From positions 1-47,981 of the forward strand of contig NZ_LPXO01000021.1 in assembly GCF_001482405.1 (NCBI RefSeq): a stretch of DNA of 47,981 nucleotides, read 5' to 3'. Numbering within the stretch: position 1 is the first letter of the stretch; the number at the start of each line of letters is the position of its first letter. The stretch is from Pseudoponticoccus marisrubri. Lineage in GTDB: Bacteria > Pseudomonadota > Alphaproteobacteria > Rhodobacterales > Rhodobacteraceae. The notes beneath the pieces are model-generated. The model saw nothing but the letters and a program-made list of their open reading frames with translations, was not told the DNA's origin and made no database searches. Both the position numbers and the translations under genes were made by a program. Shown here piece by piece: positions 16,362 to 23,921 of this stretch.

Positions 16362-17104
16362 CCCAACCGCTCCAGCACGTCGCGGCACAGCGCGTCATAG
16401 GCCGCCGCCGCGGGGCGCGATCCGGCAAAGGTGGCCACGGGCGCGCGATGCACGCCCATCTTCTCGACATCCGTCGCGAAAGGCACGGCCACGTCCAGCA
16501 GCCGCTTGCCATGATCGGCCTTCATCTTGTCGATCGTGCCCACATGCAGCTTCTTCGAGGCCTGCGCCATGGAGAAGAAGCCGAGGATCTTCTTCTTGGG
16601 AAGGTCGTGTTCGTCGAAGAACTCGATCAACTGCTCGAAGGTGCGTTCCGACAGCGTGGTGGGGATGATCGGCACGAGGATCGCGTCCGAGGCCTTGAAC
16701 ACGTTCTCGGAGAGCGACGAGATGTTGGGCGGGCAGTCCAGCACCACCACGTCATACTCGTTGCCCACCTTCTTGAGGGCCTTTTGCAGGCGCGAACGGC
16801 TGTTCTTCATGCGCGACAGGAAGACGTCGAAATTGCGGAAGGTCATGTTGGCCGGCAGGATGTCGAGATCCTCGAAATCGCTGCCCCGGATTGCGCGGGT
16901 GAAGCGCGCCACGTCGAAGAAGAACCGCGCATCCTTGAGCTTCTTCGAGGGCTTGACCCGGAAATAGAAGCTGGACGCGCCCTGCGGGTCGAGATCGCAG
17001 AGCAGCACCCGCTTGCCCGCGCGCCGCAACCCGTAGGCGACATTCACCGCCGCGGCCGTCTTGCCGACGCCGCCCTTGTTCGAATAGCAGGCCAGGATCT
17101 TCAT
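16358..17104 (-). CDS. ParA/MinD-family ATPase of the CHAD-CYTH operon
   Basis: The 248-residue protein has the deviant Walker A KGGVGKT (10-16, signature Lys10), Walker A' CDLDPQG (36-42) and Walker B VVVLDCPP with Asp123. Basic patches (KPSKKLKDAR, SRMKNSRSRLQKALKK) may serve non-specific DNA binding as in cargo-positioning ParAs. No ParB gene is adjacent, and no parS-like site is seen, so it is not the chromosome partition ATPase; it resembles orphan ParA/McdA-type positioners. Both ends overlap neighbours by ATGA, making translation coupled to the CHAD gene upstream and the CYTH gene downstream. Confidence 0.9.
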   Translation of the reverse strand: MKILACYSNKGGVGKTAAAVNVAYGLRRAGKRVLLCDLDPQGASSFYFRVKPSKKLKDARFFFDVARFTRAIRGSDFEDLDILPANMTFRNFDVFLSRMKNSRSRLQKALKKVGNEYDVVVLDCPPNISSLSENVFKASDAILVPIIPTTLSERTFEQLIEFFDEHDLPKKKILGFFSMAQASKKLHVGTIDKMKADHGKRLLDVAVPFATDVEKMGVHRAPVATFAGSRPAAAAYDALCRDVLERLG

Positions 17105-18630
17105 CGCTTGCCTCCCTTGCCATGAAAGAGCGCCGCGAAACCGGCGCGGGTCGCGGGGCTGTCGAACCGCGCGAAACTGTCGACGACGCGGGCCCGCTCG
17201 GCGCGCTGGCGCTGGTCCAGCACGGTCAGCAGCGCTCCGAGGCTGGTGGCGATCTCGAGCCGTTGCGCGGGCTTGAGCGCGCCCAGCCGGTCCAGCGCGG
17301 CGCCCAGCTCGGCCTGCTGGACCGAGTAGTCGTTGAACAGCCCGAGATTGTCCTGCAGCCGTTTCAGCGCCTTGATCAGGGGCTTCATCTCGGCCTTGCC
17401 GAAGAGCGGCGCGAAGAATTCCATCAGGTAGCGCAGCTTCTTGCAGTGGATGCGCAGCTCGTGCACCACGGCGTCGGGCGTGCCCGCGTCGATCTGGGCC
17501 GCCTTGGCGCAGACCTTGCGGTAGCGCGCCCAGATCAGCTTGCGCGCGAATTCCAGCGCCGAGCGGGCGGCCTTGGGGCCGCGCTCCAGCTTCTTGGGCT
17601 TGTCGAACAGCTTCTGAAGCTTGCGGATCTCCTTGGCGTAGGCTTCGCTCTGCAGGTGCTCGGCCAGCCGGGCCTGCTCGGCGTCACGCTCTTCGGCGAA
17701 CATGTCGAACAGCCGTTCCAGCCCGGGGCGCATGGCGTCGGGCACCAGCTCCAGGTAGGTGTCGCGCTCGATCAGGTAGACGTCGAGATCGCGCAGCCGC
17801 CCGGTCTCGGCCATGAGCGCGCCGAACCGGTCCTTGAGCTCCTGCGTCTGGTCCTCGGAGAAGACGCCCTTGAAGAGCGACACGACCGAGCGGACGCGGC
17901 GCAGCGCGACGCGGTAGTCATGCAGGAACTCGGTGTCGAGATCGGCGATCGTGCCCGGCTCGTTGCGCCGCGCCACCGCCAGATGCGTGGCGATGATGTC
18001 GCAGGCCGCGCGAAAGGCGGTCTCGTCCGGCGCCATGCCGATCTCGGGCTTGCTGGTATAGGGCACCGCCTCGGCGCCAAGCCGCCCGCGCAGCCCGGCC
18101 GCATCGGTGGCGCTCAGCGCTTCCAGCCGGTCGAGATCGCCCCGCAGCCGGTCGAGCGCCTTGTCATAGCCGCGCAGCGGGCGGAGCAGCAGCAGGGAGG
18201 CCACGCGGTCTTCGGCCTCCAGCCGCCAGAGCTCGCCGCGCACCAGCGTCTTGTCGAGATCGTCCACAAGGCGCAGCCCGTGATGCGCGGCCGTGCCGGT
18301 GCCCTGCACCAGAAGCCGCCGCAAGGGGGACAGGACCGGGCGCAGCGCCTCGGTCACCGGCCCTTCGGGCAGCGCGTCGGGAAAGCCGGGCTCGGTCGCG
18401 TGCTGGCGCAGGGCGGGCCCCGCGGGCTGCAGCAGGTGCCAGCTCTCGCCATCGCTCAGCAGCAGCATGCCGGCCGCGCTGATGGCCCCGTCGAACGTGT
18501 CGATCAGCGCAAAGCGGCTGTCCGGCGCTGCGTCCTCGCAGATCACCCGGCGCTTGTCGCTGGCCAGCGCGTCCAGCCGGGGCAGCAGATCCCCGGCGAA
18601 CAGAAGCGGTATCGGGGAAGTGGATGTCAT
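17101..18630 (-). CDS. CHAD-domain protein with degenerate CYTH-like N-terminus
   Basis: The 509-residue protein has a C-terminal CHAD domain (about 205-500), an alpha-helical, Lys/Arg-rich fold with conserved histidines: LHDYRVALRRVRS (His237) and VVHELRIHCKKLRYL (His390, His395). CHAD domains bind polyphosphate and can target proteins to polyphosphate granules. Residues 1-195 look like a diverged CYTH-type region (LEAEDRVASLLLLRPLRG) without an ExExK motif. The chosen ATG at 18630 has only a weak upstream site, and the frame stays open further upstream. It is the first gene of the operon with the ParA-like and CYTH genes. Confidence 0.85.
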   Translation of the reverse strand: MTSTSPIPLLFAGDLLPRLDALASDKRRVICEDAAPDSRFALIDTFDGAISAAGMLLLSDGESWHLLQPAGPALRQHATEPGFPDALPEGPVTEALRPVLSPLRRLLVQGTGTAAHHGLRLVDDLDKTLVRGELWRLEAEDRVASLLLLRPLRGYDKALDRLRGDLDRLEALSATDAAGLRGRLGAEAVPYTSKPEIGMAPDETAFRAACDIIATHLAVARRNEPGTIADLDTEFLHDYRVALRRVRSVVSLFKGVFSEDQTQELKDRFGALMAETGRLRDLDVYLIERDTYLELVPDAMRPGLERLFDMFAEERDAEQARLAEHLQSEAYAKEIRKLQKLFDKPKKLERGPKAARSALEFARKLIWARYRKVCAKAAQIDAGTPDAVVHELRIHCKKLRYLMEFFAPLFGKAEMKPLIKALKRLQDNLGLFNDYSVQQAELGAALDRLGALKPAQRLEIATSLGALLTVLDQRQRAERARVVDSFARFDSPATRAGFAALFHGKGGKR

Positions 18631-18947
18631 GTGGTCGTGTCCAGTGCCTTGCTCCGGTCGGTTGTCGGTCTTGAGGCCGGGCGTTGTAACGCACGCCCCG
18701 GCCAGTGCAAGAGTGTATATACAAATTATAGCTCTGCAAGATGCGAAATCCTGCGCGAGGTGCGCGCCGGAGCGGTGACTCGCGTTGTTTGCCAGGAGAC
18801 GAGAACCGAAGGTCGGTCCTGTTAACCCTTTCTCAACCATCCGCGAGATCTGCTCCTGACGGAGGATGCACGCGTGACCGGGCCGGCCCGGCCGGAGGGT
18901 GGTTGCGGCTGGAGAGGCGTGATGCAGGCGCGACCGATGGCATTTGT

Positions 18948-18969
18948 CTCGAATGATTCGAGCTTTTTT
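18948..18969 (+). terminator. Small intrinsic-terminator-like hairpin
   Basis: CTCGAA (18948-18953) pairs with TTCGAG (18957-18962) around TGA, followed by C and six T. The stem is short, but the U-run is complete. No gene on the plus strand ends before it, so it may terminate a non-coding transcript that starts in the CHAD promoter region. Confidence 0.45.
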
Positions 18970-19148
18970 GACGTTTGCGCGGGAAGCTGGCTCATCAATG
19001 GCGCGGCGGGTTCGGGATTGGTTCGGCTGCGGTAACAAATCTCGACACAATCCGGCCAGCGCGGAGGCGGGATCGCGGGCCGTGGCGGCGCGGCGGGATT
19101 GTCCCGCGTCTTGCGACAATTCGGGCGCGCCTTTCGCGGAAGGACGCG

Positions 19149-19195
19149 AATTTCGGTGCGATTTCCGGCCTTTTTCGGCCGGAATCGCCGAAATT
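19149..19195. other. Long imperfect stem-loop
   Basis: The outer arms AATTTCGG (19149-19156) and CCGAAATT (19188-19195) and the inner arms TTCCGGCC (19163-19170) and GGCCGGAA (19177-19184) nest around the loop TTTTTC, with GAT/ATC extending the inner stem. The element is a 47 nt structure whose function is unknown; it could be a repeat, a terminator or a structured leader. Confidence 0.45.
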
Positions 19196-19618
19196 GGTGG
19201 GGCGACTGGAAACGCCTGTCTTGCAACCATAGGAAAAGTCGCGGCTTTTTCGCGGCGCCTTTTCGAACCTGCCGCGGCGGCAAGTGTGCGATCCGTGACA
19301 TTTTATTCTTCCGGCAGGGCGGTCTTGGGCCTATCACTAACGGCAAGCCCAACTGGGGGGTGAAGACTGCTGGCCACGGGGGCGGCCGCCGAACTGTGAT
19401 GCATCCGCGAGGGTGCGAAGGGACGCGAGGGCGGAGAATCCGTCCGTAGCCGCAGAAAGCGATCTTCGTTCACGCAAAACACGTGGGCAGAGGCAGCGCG
19501 ATCCACTTCGCATTTCGCAGGCATGACGAGCAAATGAGGAAACGGGCAGTGCCGTGGGCATTGTCGCCGCCTGTGCGGCTGGGGGATGCCCCCCGATCGG
19601 AGTGAAAGAGGGCTTATT

Positions 19619-22600
19619 ATGGCTGATTTGACATTGAATTGGGGCGATCTGGGTCCTTACGGCACGAACCTGGAATCCACGGCCCCCGGCGTGACGGCAA
19701 GCGTCGATGCCGGCGGCGTGGCGGTCGACATCACCTTCGAGGCGGTCGATCCCGGCGCCACTGCCTTTACCTTCAACGCGGGCGGCTATGGCGATCCCGA
19801 TGACGGGCTGAGCGACAATTCCTTCCTCAAGCTTTTCGACGACATGAACGATGACGGCATGGCGGACACGGCCTCGGCGACGCTGGATTTCCGCGCCACC
19901 GACACCGACCGCTTCACCGACCAGGTGCAGAACGTCACCTTCCGCCTGAACGACATCGACGCCAATGCCACGATGGGCGATCTGGGCGAGGTCGATGGCG
20001 GGTCCTTCCAGGATATCATCACGCTGAGCGCGACCAATGCCGCGGGCGAACCCGTCGCGGTCACGATCACGCCCGAGACCGCGAACCTGGACGTGTCGGG
20101 GCAGACCATCACCGGCACCACCACCACCGATTTCACCGATCCCGACGGCTCGGTCCTGGTAACGATCTCGGAGCCGGTCAGCTCGATCACCATTGCCTAT
20201 GCCAACGGGGCCGCCGGCCAGCAGGGCGTGACGATCTCGGATGTGAACTTCACCACCGTGGACACGGATGGCAACCTGCCGCCGGTGGCCAATGACGACA
20301 TGGCGAGCACGCCCGAGGACACGGCCGTCATCATCGACGTGCTGGAAAATGACAGCGACCCCGAGGGCGGCGAACTGACCGTGACCGGCGCCACCACCGA
20401 TACCGGCAGCGTGACCGTGAATGCCGACAACACGCTGACCTACACGCCGCCGGCCGACTATAACGGCCCGGCCATGATCAGCTACACGATCGAGGATCCC
20501 GAGGGCAATTCCGCCACCGGCGAGGTCGCCGTGACCGTCGAGCCCGAGAATGGCGGCGGCGACAATGCGCCCGACGCGGTGGACGATACCGGCAGCACCA
20601 CGGCGGGCACCCCGGTCAATATCGACGTGCTGGCCAATGACAGCGACCCCGAGGGCCAGGACTTCTTCACCATCGACACGAGCGACCCGGCAAACGGCAC
20701 CGCGGCGATCGGCGCGGGTGGCTCGGTCGACTACACGCCCGATGACGGCTTCACCGGCACGGACACCTTCACCTACACGATCGCGGATGATGACGGGCTG
20801 ACCGACACCGCGACCGTCACCGTGACGGTCGGCACGCCCAACACGCCCCCGGTGGCGGTGGATGATACCGCGACCACCGAGCAGGACGCCCCGGTCACGC
20901 TGGACCCGACCGAGAACGACACCGATGCCGAGGACGACCCGCTGAGCGTCAGCATGCTGGGCGATCCGGCCAACGGCACCGCCACGCTGAACGGCGACGG
21001 GTCGGTGACCTACACGCCCAATGACGGCTTCACCGGAGAGGATACGATCCCCTATACCGTCTCGGACGGCAATGGCGGCACCGACGAGGGCGAGATCATC
21101 GTCACCGTGACCGAGCCCGGCCCGGCCCGCATCGACACGGACGTCTTCCCGGTCGACCCGGCGGACCAGGCGCTCGACCCGCTGGACGGGCTGGACGAGG
21201 ACCCGGACCCGGCCGACGATCTCGACACGGTGACCGGCGACGGCACGGCCGAGCTGATCCAGACCGGTGACGATGACGACACGATCGACGCCGGCGGCGG
21301 CAATGACACGGTCGAGCCGGGCATCGACGACGACCTCGTCGACCTCGGTGGCGGCGACGACTCGCTCTTCGACGTGCAGGGTGCCGACACGATCACCGGC
21401 GGCCAGGGCAATGATACGATCATCGCCGGGGTCGACACGTTCAGCGATTACGAAGGCGACGATCCCGCCTTTGCGCCGGGCACGCCGCTCAACGACCTCG
21501 GCTTCACTGCCGATCCGAACCAGGATGACGGGCGCGACAGCGTTCAGGGCAACCTGGGCAACGACTCGATCGCCACGGGCGACGATGACGACACGATCGA
21601 CGGCGGCGGCGACAATGACACGATCGATGCCGGCATCGACGACGACCTCGTCATGGGCGGCCAGGGCGACGACTCGCTGATCGGCAGCCATGGCTCGGAC
21701 ACGCTGGATGGCGGGCAGGGCAACGATTTCATCGACGGCTCCAACCTTGCGGCGCTGGAACTGACCGACGATGTCGACCCGGTGCCGGGCAATGACCGCG
21801 ACAGCCTGATGGGCGCGCTCGGCGACGACACGCTGATCGGTGGCGACGATGACGACACGCTGGTCGGCGGTTCGGGCGATGACAGCCTGGATGGCGGCAT
21901 CGACGAGGATATCCTGCTGGGCGGTGGCGACAGCGACACGCTGCAAGGCGGCCAGGGCAATGACACGCTGAACGGCGGCGACGGCGCGGACTCGATCGTC
22001 GGCGGTGCGGACCAGGATGTGATCATCGTCGACAGCGCCTCGGCAGGTACGAACGACACCGTGGACGGCGGCTCGGAAGGGGATGACTTCGACCGGCTGG
22101 ACGTCTCGGCCATCGGCACGCCGGGCGTGGATTTCCGCATCGTCGACACCTCGCCCGACAGCAACGGCAACGGCATCGACGGCACGATCGAGTTCCTCGA
22201 TGGCGACGGCAACGTGACCGGCGATTTCGACTTCTTCGAGATCGAGGAGGTGGTGCCCTGCTTCACCCCGGGCACGCTGATCGCGACCCCCGAGGGCGAG
22301 CGGCTGGTCGAGGACCTGCAGGTCGGCGACCGGGTCATCACCCGCGACAACGGCATCCAGGAGATCCGCTGGCTGGGCCGCAAGGACCTGGGCGGGATCG
22401 ACCTGGCGCGCAAGCCGCACATGAAGCCGGTGCTCATCCAGCAGGGCGCGCTGGGCAAGGGCCTGCCCGAGCATGACATGCTGGTCTCGCCCAACCACCG
22501 CGTGCTGGTCGCCAATGACAAGACCGCGCTGTTCTTCGAAGAGCGCGAGGTCCTGGTGGCCGCCAAGCACCTGACCGGGCTGGACGGCGTGGACGAGGTC

Positions 22601-22843
22601 GAGACGCTGGGCGTGTCCTACATCCACTTTATGTTCGACCAGCACGAGGTGGTGCTGTCCAACGGCGCCTGGACCGAAAGCTTCCAGCCGGGGGACTACA
22701 CGCTCAAGGGCATCGGCAACGCGCAGCGCGAGGAGATCCTCGAACTCTTCCCCGAGCTCGAGCATGCCGACGGGCTCAAGGCCTACAGCGCCGCGCGCCG
22801 CTCGCTGAAAAAGCACGAGGCCGCGCTGCTGACCATCAAGTAA
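19619..22843 (+). CDS. Large secreted RTX protein with Ig-like repeats and C-terminal Hint domain
   Basis: The 1074-residue acidic protein has no signal peptide. Residues 1-220 form a beta-rich domain with Asp-rich loops (FDDMNDDGMADT). Three bacterial Ig/cadherin-like repeats follow, starting near 221, 317 and 409 (PPVANDD, APDAVDD and PPVAVDD, each with NDSDPEG-like and YTP segments). Residues about 548-800 are RTX nonapeptide calcium repeats (GGQGNDTI types), implying type I secretion; no exporter genes are adjacent. From Cys881 (CFTPGTLI) to about 1030 is a Hint_2 domain with SPNHR (His960), a self-splicing/cleaving fold. The ATG at 19619, not one 11 codons upstream, follows GAGGG. Cell-surface or biofilm matrix roles are typical. 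Confidence 0.88.
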   Translation: MADLTLNWGDLGPYGTNLESTAPGVTASVDAGGVAVDITFEAVDPGATAFTFNAGGYGDPDDGLSDNSFLKLFDDMNDDGMADTASATLDFRATDTDRFTDQVQNVTFRLNDIDANATMGDLGEVDGGSFQDIITLSATNAAGEPVAVTITPETANLDVSGQTITGTTTTDFTDPDGSVLVTISEPVSSITIAYANGAAGQQGVTISDVNFTTVDTDGNLPPVANDDMASTPEDTAVIIDVLENDSDPEGGELTVTGATTDTGSVTVNADNTLTYTPPADYNGPAMISYTIEDPEGNSATGEVAVTVEPENGGGDNAPDAVDDTGSTTAGTPVNIDVLANDSDPEGQDFFTIDTSDPANGTAAIGAGGSVDYTPDDGFTGTDTFTYTIADDDGLTDTATVTVTVGTPNTPPVAVDDTATTEQDAPVTLDPTENDTDAEDDPLSVSMLGDPANGTATLNGDGSVTYTPNDGFTGEDTIPYTVSDGNGGTDEGEIIVTVTEPGPARIDTDVFPVDPADQALDPLDGLDEDPDPADDLDTVTGDGTAELIQTGDDDDTIDAGGGNDTVEPGIDDDLVDLGGGDDSLFDVQGADTITGGQGNDTIIAGVDTFSDYEGDDPAFAPGTPLNDLGFTADPNQDDGRDSVQGNLGNDSIATGDDDDTIDGGGDNDTIDAGIDDDLVMGGQGDDSLIGSHGSDTLDGGQGNDFIDGSNLAALELTDDVDPVPGNDRDSLMGALGDDTLIGGDDDDTLVGGSGDDSLDGGIDEDILLGGGDSDTLQGGQGNDTLNGGDGADSIVGGADQDVIIVDSASAGTNDTVDGGSEGDDFDRLDVSAIGTPGVDFRIVDTSPDSNGNGIDGTIEFLDGDGNVTGDFDFFEIEEVVPCFTPGTLIATPEGERLVEDLQVGDRVITRDNGIQEIRWLGRKDLGGIDLARKPHMKPVLIQQGALGKGLPEHDMLVSPNHRVLVANDKTALFFEEREVLVAAKHLTGLDGVDEVETLGVSYIHFMFDQHEVVLSNGAWTESFQPGDYTLKGIGNAQREEILELFPELEHADGLKAYSAARRSLKKHEAALLTIK

Positions 22844-22850
22844 GCGCCCC

Positions 22851-22880
22851 GCCGGAACGGAATATGCAGCCCGTTCCGGC
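22851..22880 (+). other. Hairpin just after the RTX/Hint gene
   Basis: GCCGGAACGG (22851-22860) and CCGTTCCGGC (22871-22880) form a perfect 10 bp stem with a 10 nt loop, eight bases after the stop codon. No U-tract follows, so mRNA 3'-end protection is as likely as termination. Confidence 0.5.
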
Positions 22881-23032
22881 ACCGCCACCCCGGTGTGCCA
22901 CGCGCCCCCGGTCCCCTGTCGCGCCTTCCTTGTCTCGGCGCGGCGCGGATCGTGGTGCATGGTGCGCGGGGCGGGAATCATGGCGGGAACTGGGCCCGTC
23001 ATCACCCGGGGCGCGACCGGGACGGACACATG

Positions 23033-23065
23033 AAACGGGGCGGTCCTGCGACCGCCCCGTTTTTT
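23033..23065 (+). terminator. Strong intrinsic terminator between convergent genes
   Basis: AAACGGGGCGGTC (23033-23045) pairs perfectly with GACCGCCCCGTTT (23050-23062) around CTGC, and the T run extends to 23065. This is a textbook plus-strand terminator, about 190 nt after the RTX/Hint gene. Its A-rich left flank could also weakly serve the convergent nucleotidyltransferase gene. Confidence 0.9.
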
Positions 23066-23129
23066 GTGCCTCTTGGGTGGGGTAGGTCCGCGCGAGCGCG
23101 GTGCAGGGCCTGACCCGCGCGGGCGCGGA

Positions 23130-23753
23130 TCAGGCCGGGATCGGGGTCTGGCGCGCGCGCCACATGTCCCAGGCCTCGGGCGTGTCCAGATCGGTCAGCG
23201 CGCGCTGGCCGGGCAGGGCGATGCGGCGCACCCGGTGTTCATTGGCGCGCAGCACGTCGCGCGCGCCCTTGTCGCCGGTCAACTGTTGCAGCGCCGGGAA
23301 GCAGTCGGCCGGGAACAGCACCGGGTGACCCGGCGTGCCGTCGGCAGCCGTGGCCTGTTGCAGCATGGGGAAGGGGGTGGCGCGGAACCCCTCGACCAGC
23401 CGCAGGATGTCGGCCGTTTCCACATCCGGCATGTCGGCCGGCAGGATCATCACCGCCCGGATCCCGTGCGGCAGGAAGCTGATGCCGCGGCGGATCGAGG
23501 CGGACATGCCCAGCTCCGAATCCGGCACGGCGACCAGCTGGACGGGTAGGCCGGCCAGCGCCGCGGCCCGCGGGTGGTCATGGCAGGGGATCGTCACCGA
23601 GACATGCGCCCCGGTGAAGATCGCGCGTTTCGCCTGTCGGCGCAGGAGCGGCAAGCCCTCGACCTCTTCGGTCAGCTTGTCGCGTCCTTTCATGCGGGAA
23701 CTGGAGCCCGCTGCGGGAATCAGGATGGCTATGTCATGCATGGGCAAGAACAT
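23130..23753 (-). CDS. MobA/MocA-like nucleotidyltransferase
   Basis: This 207-residue NTP_transf_3 protein has the nucleotide-binding start ILIPAAGSSSRMKGRDKL, with the Lys of the GxxxRMxGxDKL pattern, ILPADMPDV for metal binding, and GHPVLFP further on. Relatives transfer CMP or GMP to molybdopterin (MocA, MobA) or activate sugar alcohols; the pattern fits the MocA-like branch, cytidylyltransferases maturing cofactor for molybdenum hydroxylases. No such hydroxylase is nearby. The ATG at 23753 has GGGGG ten bases upstream; an ATG four codons later (23741) is the alternative. The gene stands alone after the terminator of the DMGDH-like gene. Confidence 0.8.
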   Translation of the reverse strand: MFLPMHDIAILIPAAGSSSRMKGRDKLTEEVEGLPLLRRQAKRAIFTGAHVSVTIPCHDHPRAAALAGLPVQLVAVPDSELGMSASIRRGISFLPHGIRAVMILPADMPDVETADILRLVEGFRATPFPMLQQATAADGTPGHPVLFPADCFPALQQLTGDKGARDVLRANEHRVRRIALPGQRALTDLDTPEAWDMWRARQTPIPA

Positions 23754-23823
23754 ACCAGACACACCCCCGTGCGGCGCAACGATCTTGCGCAGAATTCTGT
23801 GTCAAAGGCACGGTTTTGCTGGC

Positions 23824-23847
23824 AAAAGTGACGCCAAATGGCGTCAC
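23824..23847 (-). terminator. Terminator of the first DMGDH-like gene
   Basis: Read on the minus strand, GTGACGCC and GGCGTCAC form an 8 bp stem around ATTT, followed directly by TTTT. It lies 75 nt downstream of the stop at 23922. The same dyad sits upstream of the nucleotidyltransferase start, so an operator role is possible too. Confidence 0.6.
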
Positions 23848-23921
23848 CGTGCAGTTGCGGCATGGAGATGCTGCGCTGCTACGCGATTTTTCTGCGATTG
23901 CAAAGGGTTGCTGTGGCTATC

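Larger units (their letters stand above)
18631..19618. other. Approximately 1 kb intergenic region with promoters and RNA-like structures
   Basis: No open frame here looks like a real gene. The left part has the palindrome TGTATATACA (18714-18723) and the dyad GCGTT-GT-AACGC (18681-18692) and should hold the promoter of the CHAD operon. A short stem with a U6 run ends near 18969, and a long stem-loop occupies 19149-19195; both are listed separately. The rest, to 19618, would be the upstream region and leader of the RTX/Hint gene; no sure -35/-10 was found. Confidence 0.5.

Noticed and set aside
16358-17104. ParA-like gene as the chromosome partition parA
   Set aside because: No parB, parS-like sites, gidB or gidA are adjacent; it is embedded between CHAD and CYTH genes.
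18822-19352. 176-codon minus-strand frame in the 1 kb gap
   Set aside because: Very Arg/Pro-rich, no ribosome site, no domain, and it runs through the long stem-loop.
21260-22020. Repetitive DNA resembling a satellite or CRISPR-like array
   Set aside because: The repeats follow codons and encode RTX nonapeptides; there are no uniform repeats with unique spacers.
19337-23029. 1230-codon minus-strand open frame
   Set aside because: It covers the RTX/Hint gene antisense. Its Val/Arg/Asp repeats simply mirror the calcium-binding repeats of the real gene.
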